Translations under genes and position numbers: made by a program | Part shown: one piece after another, positions 44,151 through 55,171 of the stretch | Layout of the letters: each line of letters begins with the position of its first letter | Position numbering within the stretch: the first letter of the stretch is position 1 | Source: Lepraria neglecta | Taxonomy: Eukaryota; Ascomycota; Lecanoromycetes; Lecanorales; Stereocaulaceae | Reading direction: 5' to 3' | DNA: 64,000 bases | Assembly (NCBI GenBank): GCA_033220425.1 | Contig: CM065647.1 | Coordinates: 1,736,001-1,800,000 of the forward strand | Notes under the pieces: generated by a model | Seen by the model: only the letters and a program-made list of their open reading frames with translations | Databases searched by the model: none | What the model was told of the DNA's origin: nothing

Positions 44151-45777
44151 GCATCAAGGTATGCTAACAGGCGTAGCGTATACACGACGGTTACCACGTG
44201 CCCTGTCTCTTCCACCATCTATTATGGGCGCACATCGATGATGCAAGTGACAGAAACAATGGAGACTATTACTAGTACTGCAAAGCTGACGATTTGTACC
44301 AATTGTGCCGGTCCCAACGCATCTCCTCCTCTTTTGACAATTAACGTCACCCAAACCGGGAGAACTGTACCAGCGCTAAGTCAGCATGCATACTATAATT
44401 CCACAAGTTATATGATGATACCCACAAGCACGGGAGGGTCTGCTGCACCTCCGTCAGGAGGCTATTCAGCACAAATATCCACAAGAACCACGTTTCTCGG
44501 AACAAGCTCGGTCCCTTTTAGCTTGACTCACTCAAGGCCGAGCTCGCAGACAGAAAGACCCATACAGCCATCAAATAGTATCAAGCCTTATCTCAGAACC
44601 TGGGTCATTGGTCTCTCCGACCTGGCCAAACTCAATATCCTTCAGTAGTGCGCCAAGCTGCCTGTCTACAGGCTCAATTGCATCTCACTCGGTAATGCCG
44701 CTTTCAACTGGCCCCACAGCTACAGTGTCAATGAGATCTTCTGGAACAGCTTATTCCAGTCCTCCGTACTAGTCTTCAGGCACCGGAAGCCCATCAAGCA
44801 GCGGTAGCTACTTTCCAACTATAATTTCCTCGTTTGGAACAGGCGACTCATATTCCTACTTGCCTTCAGGTACTGGGTCAAGGCCTGTGCATCCATCCTC
44901 TGGAACAGGCTACTCACATTCCGGCTTGCCTTCAGGTACTGGATCGAAGCCTTTGTACCCGTCTTCTGGGACAGGTTATTCGTACACTATTTCACCTTCT
45001 GGTACAGGACTGCATCGGACAAATCCCTCGGGCACTGACGTATTCCCCTCTGGCAGCATTATTCCTTCTGGCGTATTCCCTTCTGGCAGCGTTATTCCAT
45101 CTGGGGCATTCCCGTCTGGCAGCGTAATTCCATCAGGCATCATATCTTCCGGCTCAATGACCATGTCGTCCTCCACCCTACCTATCTTGCCCTCGTCATC
45201 CATCGCCCCAAGCATGACGTCTTCAAGCTCCCCAACTACAACAACCTCCTCCGCACCTGCTCCACCACCACTTGTCTTCATAATGGGGGCTTTTAACCTC
45301 CAGATCAATGCCCAATATGGCGAAACACCTCTATCATGCGAAGGCTTCTACGGAACACTAGTATACGCCACCGCAGCAAACGGCGCCTCCCAGTTCGTTA
45401 TCCAATTCCTCGCCACGAACGAAGGCGGTGACCCCGGGCCCATAATCTTCCAGCTCGCTACGACTGGTGAGCTCGTCTCAGGGTATCCATCCAGCACATT
45501 ATACGCGAGCCAACCCAAAGCCGGGGCTGCGAATGACAACGATTTCTTTTTCACCACCGCCCATGGTATTCCCCCAACAAAGTCTAATTACACCGACTGT
45601 TATTTGAGCGGTGAGTTCAGGAGCACTAGTATGCAGCTTGAGTGCCTAGCAGGTGGAGATGATGTGTTCTTCTTCTGTCCGACTGATCCGGCGACTGGTT
45701 TGACCAATGTACTTGTGCTTGCTATTTCTAACCCTACCGGCTGCATATTTCCCGTGGTAACAGTTGTGTATATATAG
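44151..45777 (+). pseudogene. Decayed mucin-like cell-surface protein gene
   Basis: Plus-strand reading begins with a typical fungal wall-protein stretch, SVYTTVTTCPVSSTIYYG, then TVTETM-like Thr-rich sequence and CTNCAGPNASPP. A frame change between about 44560 and 44650 and a stop near 44779 interrupt it. From ~44783 a long frame continues to the stop at 45777. It holds imperfect repeats of PSGTGSxPxYPSSGTGYS, then FPSGSVIPSG units, a Ser/Thr stretch, and a ~150-residue C-terminal domain with four or more Cys (PLSCEGFYGTLVYATAANGA, YTDCYLSGEF, LECLAGGDDVFFFC). No GPI signal is evident. It may be broken, or intron placement may be hidden in the repeats. It resembles Ser/Thr-rich adhesin-type wall proteins in style only. 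Confidence 0.5.
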
Positions 45778-47333
45778 GAAGGCTAGCGTCCTTTTGGGGG
45801 GTTGCTGATGAATATTGGAGATGTGATGGAGTTGCTGTCTCGTTACTGGTGTTTAATTCCCAGCTGTTTGGGCCATGCCTTGCTGTAAATATCCCTTAAG
45901 CATACCACAAGGAGATCGATGCTTAAGGCTCATAATTGCATCACCCACTTGCTCAACGCCCCACTACCTCCATGACCCTGAAAAGGAGGGGCTTCGGGGA
46001 AGCGCCGACTGAGCTGGGGGCAGATTCCTGTCCCCATTCTGGGCCAAGACGGAGATGGCGCGCATACAGGTGGCTGACGTACAGCCCTCAGTGATGGTGC
46101 GACATTGACTCAGCCTTTAGATGAGCAGTGTGGGGCAGTGTTTTGGATCAAGTATGTCACTAGAAGGAGCAAAATCCGAGGCACAGGCCCATTGTACGAG
46201 GGACTGTTGTCCACACTGCCCACAAGTTGATTTTCAGCCGTGGGCTCGACTCCAATTCGAGAAAGTGACTGAAAATATTGGCGCACCTTGCAGCAAAAGA
46301 TCTGCAAATGCAGCCATCGTTATTCGGCTATGCAAGAATCCGATAGCCCTGCATTCTTCAACCGATCTAGGCTGTACCTGTCCTTTTCTCCACACGTTCC
46401 CGAGACCCCAGCCACAGCTGCAGCTATTCAGTATGGAGATCCAGCGGTCATTGCGCCATGGCAGAAATTGCGGATCGAGGGGTGCTTCCACCTCACGCAG
46501 GCCAAAGGTCGGCCCAGCATGACCAGCCTTTTCAACCAGGACGAGTATTACAGCGAGGTTGCGGAAACCTTTGCAGTGATCATGACAGAAAAGGATAGAC
46601 CCCCAATCGAGCATCTACCCAGATTCATGACCTGTTGCCCCCAGACACCAAAGTTATATTCTCGGAAGGCGATTCGCTCTGGATATTTTCTCAGGTTGAA
46701 GATACGCAATAAATATACCCTCACTTTCCCTGTGCTCGGTTGCAGCACGCTAGCAGGGGCCAAATGTCAAAGAAATGTTGTAGCATCATTTGAGGTCGGA
46801 ATCGCACCTAACGTCCAAAATATGCTAAGCTATTTGGGCTGCCTTGACTAAGCTGGGGACACGTTTCTGTTGCCTTGAGACACCAAAACCTCTTCTCTAC
46901 TGAGTACCTAATGCTAAACTCAATTGAAAACCACTTTGCGACTCTAGAGACTAGACTGTAGTTAGAATACTGGGTGATCTAGAAGACACCCTAGATTACG
47001 TCAGAGGCAATGTCAAAATTGAGCTGCCTAACAGCAAACGTGTTGGCCGCGTAAACAACTGTTGAGCTCAATGCAAGCCTCCTGCAAGCTAAGCGGAATC
47101 CATTGGGTCTAATACAACGGCTGACGAGTGTCTCGACGATCTCCGAGCATCTTCTCAATTATTGCCTTTCTGAAAGTGACGTTGAGTAAAGTCCCAAATA
47201 CTGCTGCCTTGCGTTCGTGAATTTACAAGAAGAGGGGCATTGCCTTTCTTCAGCCTCTTGCATTCTGAATCTTCATTCATACTCCTTCCTATACTTCAAT
47301 TGAATTAAGAATTTCGTTATTGTTCTGCGTGAC
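45778..47333. other. Gene-poor spacer with an uncertain plus-strand frame
   Basis: About 1.55 kb. A 187-codon plus-strand frame (46288-46851) has a protein-like stretch (DEYYSEVAETFAVIMTEKD, KLYSRKAIRSGYFLRLKIRN), but overlapping antisense frames are as long and no domain is recognised. It is not called as a gene. The right edge is the promoter of the next gene. Confidence 0.35.
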
Positions 47334-49373
47334 ATGCGCATCAACCACCTACCAGACATGGACGACCTACCTCCACCCCCATACACTCCCCATGACCCCT
47401 CCGTAGGAGAAGGCGAAGTACCAGCCTTGTCACAAGATGGGACAAATCTCCCTTTCCAGCCCACCCTTCGTGGAGGCTACACCCGCCCAGCTCTACCATC
47501 AGAGTCCAATTTCTCCTCCGCAGCAACGTACTTCGAAGACAGAGAACCCCACCTGCAAAATGCAGGCATCCGCCTGAATCTAATCGAACACAACATCACA
47601 ATAACCCCCGAAACAACTCGAGACGACCTCCTCTTCCCCCTCCCAATCGAAACCTACATCGCCCGCGACGTCACCAGCCTCGACTGGTCCACTTTCGTCA
47701 ACTATCTCTTCCCCCTACCCAATGAACCCTCAACGGATAAGCCAAGAAGAGAGAAAGACGCCAAACCCCACTCCTTCGCGGAAGAAGACACACCAGAGCG
47801 TCGCTCGCGTATCGAAGCCGTGATAGCAGAATGGAACGAGAACTTCTTCTCGCCCCGTCTCATTCACGTAAACGTCGACTTCGCCAGACCCTCATCTTCG
47901 TCTTCCAGATCTACTGCGCGCCCTACATCAACTCTCGGGATAACGCCCTCCGAAACCTCATTGAACCATGACTTTTCGCCCGTCGAAACCCGCTACACCC
48001 TTCCCCCCAAAAATGACTTTTCCACGCAACCCCTCCACCGCTCCCTCTCACACTCCTCAACCTCCTCGTCAAGCTCTTCCTCCTCCGCCGCATCCATCGA
48101 CTCCATAAAATCCCGCGATCTCGAAGGCGCAGATATAAACCAGATCCGCTCCGCGCTCCTCGCCTTCCGCCTCGACACCGCAAACAAATCCCACCTCCGT
48201 GCCGCCGTACGCAATCTCAGGGACGAATTCCGCTCTCAGCGCCGGGACCTCTCCTTCCGCGACCGCAAAGATTTGAAAAAAGAATATAAAGACCAGCGCA
48301 AAGAAGTAAAAAAAGAAGTCAAAGCGGTAATCAAAGAAGTAAAAGCCACGCGCAAGGCAGATCGAAAACTCCACAAAGCGGAAAAAAAGAGCCGTCGTGA
48401 CGGTAAAAAGGCCGAACACCGAGGCCACCACCACATCAAGCGCGCGCATGAGAAATCCATGCATAAGCAAGAACGAGCTGAGGAAAAGGCAATGCGTGCA
48501 CAAGAACGAGGCATAGAAGCCCAAGAACGCGCAGCCGAAGAGGCATCCCGTGCCCGCGAAAGAGCAGCAGAGGGATATCAACGCGCTCGCGAAGCCCAAG
48601 CCCGAGAGACAGCTGCTGTGGCCGGTGCTCAAGAGCGGGCGGCGGATGCGAGGGCGAGGAGCTGGGAGAGCGAGACGGCTGCTAGGGAGCGGGCGAGGGA
48701 GATTGAGGAGAGAGCTCAGGCGAGGAGCTGGGAGAGCGAGACGGCTGCTAGGGAGCGGGCGAGGGAGATTGGGGAGAGAGCTCAGGCGTCAGCGAGGGGG
48801 GCACAGAGTCGTGGCGGTGGTGGTGGTGGTGGGAGCTGGGGTGACGTGGAGAGGGAGAAGGCGAGAGCTGCTGAGGCGAGGGCGCAGGAGACGGCGAGGA
48901 GTTGCTCGTCTAGGAATTGGGGTGGTGATGCCGCTGCCAGAGCACAGGAGACTGCCAGGAGTTACTCGTCGAGGAATTGGGGTGGTGATGCGACAGCCAG
49001 GGCGCAAGAGACTGCCAGGAATGCCAGCACCCGTGATTGGGGCAACTATGGGCGAGAGCGAGCTCGCGAGGCAGAGCAGAATGCACGCAATGCCAGCACC
49101 CGTGATTGGGGCAGTTATGGGCGAGAGCGAGCTCGCGAGGCAGAGCAGAATGCACGCAATGCTTCAAACCGGGATTGGGGAAGCTATGGTAGGGAGCGAG
49201 CTCGAGAAGCAGAGCAAAATGCACGCAATGCTTCTGGTCAGGACTGGGGACGGTATGGCCGGGAGAGGGCTAGAGAGGCGGAGCAGAGGGCTAGGGAGGT
49301 AGCGAGGGGACCTGGTGAGAGGCAAGAGAGGCAGGAATTGGATGGGGAGCAGGAGAGTGGTGTTTTGGGTTGA
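47334..49373 (+). CDS. Large Arg/Glu/Ala-rich repeat protein with conserved N-terminal region
   Basis: Single-exon frame of 679 codons. The start may be the ATG at 47334 or the in-frame ATG at 47358 (MDDLPPPPYTPHDP); the latter fits the usual Pro-rich opening of this protein type. Residues ~70-180 look folded (NAGIRLNLIEHNITITPETT, YIARDVTSLDWSTFVNYLFP, SRIEAVIAEWNENFF). A Ser run follows, then a basic helical region (KKEYKDQRKEVKKEVKAVIK). The C-terminal ~300 residues are repeats: two 22-residue SWESETAARERAREI units, then 20-residue units with SSRNWGGDA, then four 23-residue units with DWGSYGRERAREAEQN. Long charged helices or a coiled coil are likely. Function unknown. Confidence 0.75.
   Translation: MRINHLPDMDDLPPPPYTPHDPSVGEGEVPALSQDGTNLPFQPTLRGGYTRPALPSESNFSSAATYFEDREPHLQNAGIRLNLIEHNITITPETTRDDLLFPLPIETYIARDVTSLDWSTFVNYLFPLPNEPSTDKPRREKDAKPHSFAEEDTPERRSRIEAVIAEWNENFFSPRLIHVNVDFARPSSSSSRSTARPTSTLGITPSETSLNHDFSPVETRYTLPPKNDFSTQPLHRSLSHSSTSSSSSSSSAASIDSIKSRDLEGADINQIRSALLAFRLDTANKSHLRAAVRNLRDEFRSQRRDLSFRDRKDLKKEYKDQRKEVKKEVKAVIKEVKATRKADRKLHKAEKKSRRDGKKAEHRGHHHIKRAHEKSMHKQERAEEKAMRAQERGIEAQERAAEEASRARERAAEGYQRAREAQARETAAVAGAQERAADARARSWESETAARERAREIEERAQARSWESETAARERAREIGERAQASARGAQSRGGGGGGGSWGDVEREKARAAEARAQETARSCSSRNWGGDAAARAQETARSYSSRNWGGDATARAQETARNASTRDWGNYGRERAREAEQNARNASTRDWGSYGRERAREAEQNARNASNRDWGSYGRERAREAEQNARNASGQDWGRYGRERAREAEQRAREVARGPGERQERQELDGEQESGVLG
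48655..48792 (+). repeat. 66-bp coding tandem repeat, 2 copies
   Basis: Two nearly identical 66-bp copies with GCTGGGAGAGCGAGACGGCT at 48661 and again at 48727. Each encodes 22 residues. The high identity suggests a recent duplication. Confidence 0.85.
49020..49296 (+). repeat. 69-bp coding tandem repeat, 4 copies
   Basis: Units start at about 49021, 49090, 49159 and 49228, each encoding 23 residues with the core DWGxYGRERAREAEQ. The first two copies are almost identical and the last two are more diverged. Confidence 0.85.
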
Positions 49374-49730
49374 TGATTGATGATTCATGATGTTAGGAAA
49401 TCTCATCTCGGAGATTTAGCTTGCGATCTTCACAGTTATTTCTCAATGAATGCCATGAAATTTGAAAATCTGCATGAAATCGTCTTCAATTGTTCAATTG
49501 CATGATATGGGGTGCCATATCGACGGTCCCTTTTTTCAACACTTTCTCCTTCGAGAATGTATGCTAGAAGTATCTACAATGAAGTCATAAGATAAAGTAT
49601 CCGATTTCAAACCCGATGCTCAGCATCCTCCTCCAAAGAAAAGAAATTCGTTCAGCTCCACAAACGATTGTCGTAGCCCGGACAGGTTCAAAATATCCAA
49701 CACTCCTCGAAGATGCAAATGCATATGCGT
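49374..49730. other. Convergent 3' spacer
   Basis: About 360 bases between converging genes. AT-rich, no feature seen. Confidence 0.4.
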
Positions 49731-50679
49731 CTAAGCTGGCGCTTTATATTGATTCATGGGTGAGGTGAAGTACCATTCAACATCATGGAATCTTGTCGGT
49801 GCCACCCCGAAGACCTTCTGGAACAGGGAGGGCGAGAGATCGATAGATTGGCCTGACTATAAGCATTCATTAGTACGCCAAACCATAAATCATTCCAAGA
49901 GGCAAAGAACTTACGCAGCCAGGGCATTTGTCAGCGAGCCACGCAGGGAACTCCTTGCCATTATAAACAATGGTAGCCTTGCGGCCGCAGTTGCCATTGG
50001 CCGGTTCGTTCGTTCCGAAACTGGACGCAGGTCCCATCATTTCATACGCGAGTGCGAAATAATCTGGTCCGCCAGGTCCGGTAGGGTCAACCCAGCCGCA
50101 GGAACCCAGGCCTTGGCTTCCGTCGAATTGGGTCGCGTCGCCTGAGCATTTACCACCTACGTCTCCGCAGCTACCTCCGGTTGGACCTGAATCTGATGTG
50201 GATCCTGAGGATGCGGGAGAGCTGGCTGGAGACTGAGACTGAGCAGGAGCTGCTGCTGAGGCTATGGCCGGAGCCGCGACGGGCGTGTTCGAGGGGGACG
50301 ATACTACCGCAGGAGCTGGGGCTGGCGATGATGTGGGTCCTGCTGCCGGTTTCACGACATTCTTCTGTTGAACCTGGGGTGGGACGACTACTGGTTGTGG
50401 AGCTGGAACAGGAGAGGAAGTGGGTGGAGGAGTGTAAGCAGGTGCTGGAGCAATGACTTGGCTCGTGGTGTGGGCAGGTGCTGCGGCTGGCTGGTGCTTC
50501 GTTGCTTGCTGTTGTTGTAGACGGGGGTCCCCGGGATGGACCCAGACCGTTTGAACCACATCTACTGTTTCGGTGACTTCATCAATGACAGTCGTTGTGT
50601 AAAAATCTCTCTTTTCCAAAGGAATGGCTACCGCAAGTGCCGCCAGAGCGCTGAGAGCGAAGGCGGTGGAATACTTCAT
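49731..50679 (-). CDS. Secreted expansin-like DPBB (RlpA-like) protein, 2 exons
   Basis: Exons 50679-49915 and 49856-49731 (58-nt intron with a TACTAAT branch site) give 296 aa. The signal peptide MKYSTAFALSALAALAVA is followed by a KR pro-site (IPLEKRDFYTTTVI). A 140-residue Ala/Pro/Ser/Gln-rich linker comes next. The C-terminal double-psi beta-barrel starts at SCGDVGGKCSGDATQF. It includes GSCGWVDPTG, NCGRKATIVYNGKEFPAW and LADKCPGC (the intron follows this Cys), then SGQSIDLSPSLFQKVFG and FHDVEWYF. Proteins of this type are wall-associated or secreted and may loosen polysaccharide or act at host surfaces. The catalytic state of this protein is unknown. Confidence 0.92.
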
Positions 50680-51499
50680 ATTTGATAAGGGTTTTATTTG
50701 TGCGTCGATATTTCTCAAGAAGAGGATCAGTCTGTTAAAGAATGTGGGGTAAGTGAGTGTGCTCAATCGACTAGCGATGAATGTGCTTCGGCTTCGATTT
50801 CTTCTGAGTTGACTGCTGGTGGCACAGGTGTTTTGTGTTTCGAAAGTGGGCTTTTGCACCGGGCAAGTGAGATTTGATGCGAGATATCAAAGAATGAATG
50901 GCTGCTATCTCTAGGACAGCTGTGAAAGAAAGTGGTAGGTAACAAAACCAGGGAACAAAAGACAGACTGATCACTGATCAAATTGAGGTTTAAAGTTGAA
51001 AGGTGAAGGTGAAAGGAACGAGGGGCCTTTTTTTTGTTGGCAATCTTCAGGGGTTGTCGGAGCTAAAAATGTTGCCGTTCACTAGCCCCGGAAGAGCCCC
51101 CTGGACAGTGGCCATTCACCCCTCTTTCCCCCTACAACTGATCCAATTCGCCCTGGAACATCTTGGCTGCAGCTTCTGGTTCATCCAATTGAGTGCTGAA
51201 ACAACCACCACCACCCACTGTGCCGATTGAGGCTCCAGATGCCTCCAACGACGATGATTGGTGCTGTTCGGTGCTGTTCGGCCTTGACAGCCTGTCATCG
51301 TATTAGCCCCGCCACCAGCACATTAATCTCTTGTGTCTGCTTAATAAAGAACATGTCTCGTCTGCTCCGACAAAGGACACGCCTTCTTCCTGTATATGAA
51401 CAAAAGACATGGCAATTTGCCTATTTTGGCCCTTAGATCGCTGACACAGTCGCTCGAGTCATGGTGAACGTCGTATCCAATCAGAAATGCTCGTCGCCA
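50680..51499. other. Spacer upstream of the expansin-like gene
   Basis: About 820 bases with the promoter and 5' leader of the expansin-like gene and the 3' flank of the next minus-strand gene. Short frames only. Confidence 0.4.
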
Positions 51500-54399
51500 C
51501 TAAAGACTCAACACATGCAAACTTAGCAGCATTGATGTCATGAGGCCTGCTGCGATGTTCAAAGTTGAAACGCTCTTCGTATGACTTCCTTTCCCTTTGG
51601 TTGTATGGCCACCAGTGCTAGTGCTGTTTTCGGTATCATGCGGAGTCGGAGGTGGCGAGAGCGATATTGTGGTCGACGGTCCTCCGGTCCCAGGACCTCC
51701 CATTATCAAGCCGGCCAAGCCAGTACTCGAAGTGCGCGCAGTGGTGCCACTTGTGGCCCTCCGTGAAGATGCTATAGTGGGACTGCGACTGCTGTCTGCA
51801 GCAATGGCGTCTGAGCTGAGTGATGGTGGCGTTTTAGCCGTAGTGGCCGGCGAAGGGCCAGTGTTGAGGACCGTAGCGGCAATTAAAATACTATCAGAGA
51901 GTGACTTGACGGAGGCTCCGTTGACCCTCGTGACTTGACCTGCGATTGTAGGTTGAATAGCAAGAGATTCATGGAGGACAAGGTTGTTGGAGCTGTCGAG
52001 GAAAAGCGCTGCTCCCGAGATGGTAAGCGACGACCCTCCAGCAATTATTGTAGTACCATGGATCGAAAATGCGTTCGAAAGAGGTAAAACCACAGCTCCG
52101 TTGACCAATGTCGTCGGTGGATCTGTATTGAGAGATGGCAGATCATATGAGGTTCCTCCAAGGTGGATTCGATTAGAGGGGTCAACAGAGACTGGCGTGC
52201 CTGATGTTGTCACGGAGCCTGCGCCTGGGGTGACAACGACGTTGTTTATGGATGCCCCATTTAGAAATAGCTTCGTTGCAAGACCTGCAATGGATGTTGA
52301 TACACCAGCTACTGCAAGACGCAGGTAAACGCTTTGGTTGTCTTCGTCGATCTTGTCATCTGTATGACCTGAAGAAGAATTCATATTCGGCATGTCGTTC
52401 TGTTGCTTCGAAGTGCTCTCGGCATTTGGCTGAGCTGTAAGCGTCAGTTGCTCTCCTGGCGGAGAGTGGGTTTGATAAGGACTAGCCCCTTGAAGTCGGC
52501 CGGGGGTAGGCTGGCTCTTGGGTGTAGGACTATGTGCACTTTTTATTCGAGACGTCTGTTCGGGCGATACATTTTCTGGGTCCGCGTTAGGTATAATGTC
52601 AGTCGTCGGCTCCGCGTGACCTAGACTGCTTATCTTCGCTTGGACGCTGCTTTGCTGGTCAGGGTAGCCGGTGTCTGTCTTTAGGCTATTACCATCTTCT
52701 GAAAGCCCGGCTTCCTGGGTTCGCGGATCACCGGTATGTTGCTGCTTGTCAGACTCACCAGGGTCGATATCCTGTGGCGCGAACTGCTCTTGCGAAGGTG
52801 TCGGGGTAGATGTACTAGTGGGGACCGTCTTTCTGGCGCCAGCATCTTGAGTGGGACTTGGTGTTGGTGCTAATGGAGTCGGTCCAGAGATGCTCGTGGT
52901 GGTAGTGGGGCTGGCGGAGTTCATCGCGACTGCTATTTCCAAGGTTCTCGGCGGATCGAAGGCCGTAAAGAACAAATCCGAACAATTTCCGTACCAAGGG
53001 TCTATCTCTTTGATCTTACTCGGTAATGCAATTAAAGGGCGGTAGGGCTCGCCGGGCTCTGGCTTGTACCAATTTTGGTACTAGACGAAGGTCAGCTGAA
53101 TACAGTCCACATGGGTACGCATTCTTCAATCCTACCATCACGCTAGCTGGCTGGCAAGGCAAGTCAGCGAAGTTGAACTGTTTCGTTGATAATGTCAGAA
53201 CTCCGTCGTGAAGTAGGGGTCCTGCAATCGTAGGCAGTACTAAGGCAGACTGGAGGCGACCATGGGTTATGTAGCGACAGTTTGAACGTTATGGGACCGA
53301 TATTGGTCATTTGGGCAGTGGTAATTACTGACTGAACAGTCATCGAACTCGTCCACATGTATGTAGACCCCAGCCAATCTGGGGCGAGGACTGACGTCGT
53401 AGGATCTTTCGCCGTACAGCCCCAGTATGTGAGTCCCGACTCCGTTGTGGCATCGTCGGTAACGGCATTGATTTCGTCTCCAATCATGCTCAAACATGAT
53501 TTGTCCGCACCAGGCTCTGGCCAGTAATAAACGTCAACGTTCTTAGCTCCGATGTAGCAGACACCACAGCAACTTGCTAGCGGCTCAGAAAAGTCCCATC
53601 CCGAATATTCCTTGCCAAGTGATACACACTGTGGAGTCCTCATCCAATCTTTTATTCGGCTGAATTCTGATAATGTCTTAGGCGATTCATAGCTGGTACA
53701 TTCGGGCAGAGCAGTGAGATAATAGAAGCAAGGCTTTTCTGTCATCCGCCATGCTGTGTCATTAAAGAATTCCTGGGCTGCCGCTTCCTTGTTCCCCGAG
53801 CAGGAGCTATCCCAAAGCACACACTGGTCATCCAGATTAGGGAGGGGTAGACCATCCCCAGTCTTGGTGAAAGTGCATGGATGCCCGCTCCATAGTGTTG
53901 GGTGACCGACCAGGCATTCTTTGTAGCTTAGAGTATCAGGCAGTACAGCAGTAATTGTGTTGATCTCGCTGCCGGTTTGGCTGAATGCAATACCAAAAGA
54001 GGATGTGATTTGAACGCGGTTGTATGGCGGTACTGTGGCGCTTGGATATGAACTCGGAATTCTTCTAAAGAGCGTCTGAGGGCCGCAATGACGTGCCCGG
54101 AAACAATGTGGTGAATGTCTGTAATCAAGAGCAGCAACAAAAAGACTGACGAGTAGGTCATGCTTCGCCGAGAGGAAGAGATGTTGGGACAGCAAGGCTC
54201 CTGCCGAACTTAAGATTGTTGAAAAATTCTGCAGGTACGAAGCTGAGTTTTGAAACACTTCATTTGTACTCTGGTTGCAACTGACATGATGAAGATAGGA
54301 AATGAAGGTTTCAAGAAGCGCTGTGGAGGAAGAGGAAGCAAGAGAGGGTTCGAGCAAGAAATGGAAGCATTGCACGCAGGCATCCTGGCTTTTCATCAA
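51500..54399 (-). CDS. Large secreted Cys-domain plus Ser/Thr-rich GPI-type surface protein, about 3 exons
   Basis: Minus strand. The last exon, 53080-51500 (527 codons), joins by a 55-nt intron to a 14-codon exon 53177-53136 (FNFADLPCQPASVM). This gives the fungal pattern FADLPC ... LPSKIKEIDPWYGNCSDLFF. The upstream exon reads to about 53251 with many Cys (SGHPCTFTKTGDG, DQCVLWDSSCSG, CCGVCYIGAKNVDVYYWP); its donor (gtctgc) is weak, and a frameshift there is the alternative. The C-terminal half is Ser/Thr/Pro-rich with Gly-rich beta-type segments (VTPGAGSVTTSGTPV), ending in a GPI-like hydrophobic tail (LNIAAGLMTSMLLSLHVLSL). The N-terminus is uncertain: a good signal peptide (MTYSSVFLLLLLITDIHHIV) lies in another frame at 54161. 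Function unknown; surface location inferred. Confidence 0.6.
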
Positions 54400-55171
54400 T
54401 GTAACCAGTCACTCTGCTAGCGGGCATCACGAGACTAGTATCCATCTAGACAGTAATTAAAGAAAGGGAATCAGACCATTCCTTTGCGAAATTGATAATT
54501 AAGGTCCACTAATCTATAAAAAGGTAAGTCTTGATTTTGCCGGCTCGACAAACCCGGATGCACAATGTGAAACAACAGATCTGTGTAACAACCAAATTGG
54601 CTGCAGTAACATGGCACAGCATCCAGTCTCTTCTCGCACAACATGAGGCAGTATCCAATGATTGAACGAGTATCCTCGTTGACGCTGATGGTATACTCTA
54701 AGCGCCCTGCTTACAGCCTCGGGAAGGATTGGCGCTCGACTCTTTGTCCCAAAGCGCACGAATGGAATCATGAATATAGTAGATTTAGCTCGTAGGAATG
54801 CAGAATTCTCGTATCATGATGTAGCTGGTCATGCAAGAATGAAAATCCACATTACTTATACGGAAATACTGACGCGCTGGTTGGAAAATGTTGTTGGAGG
54901 CTGAATTGATCCATAGTTGCCGCCGTGTTTCGAAATAGCAAACCGTGTTGTAGAAGGGCGCTTACGACATGCGCCGCTCAAATGGCCAATGCCTTGGAAG
55001 AATATGGTCTGGTGATAGAGCTGCCGCCTCCAGGTATACCTTGTTCTTCAGTGAAGTACGCTCAGAAGCAGACCTAGTCCGCACACGGTCAGCACTCTCT
55101 GCGAGAATCGATTTCAGTCGTTGACAGAACAAGCATGATAGGGATGGTAACGTTGTTTGCTGTCATTGAGG
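54400..55171. other. Spacer between surface-protein gene and CCZ1
   Basis: About 770 bases. A minus-strand frame at 54514-54771 lacks support. Nothing else seen. Confidence 0.4.

Noticed and set aside
46288-46851. 187-codon plus-strand frame
   Set aside because: Comparable antisense frames exist and no family, start context or splice support was seen; kept only as a note in the spacer entry.
48910-49224. Minus-strand frame with His/Cys-rich repeats opposite the 69-bp repeats
   Set aside because: It is the reverse reading of a repeated coding sequence; the periodicity is inherited, and there is no start, signal or domain.
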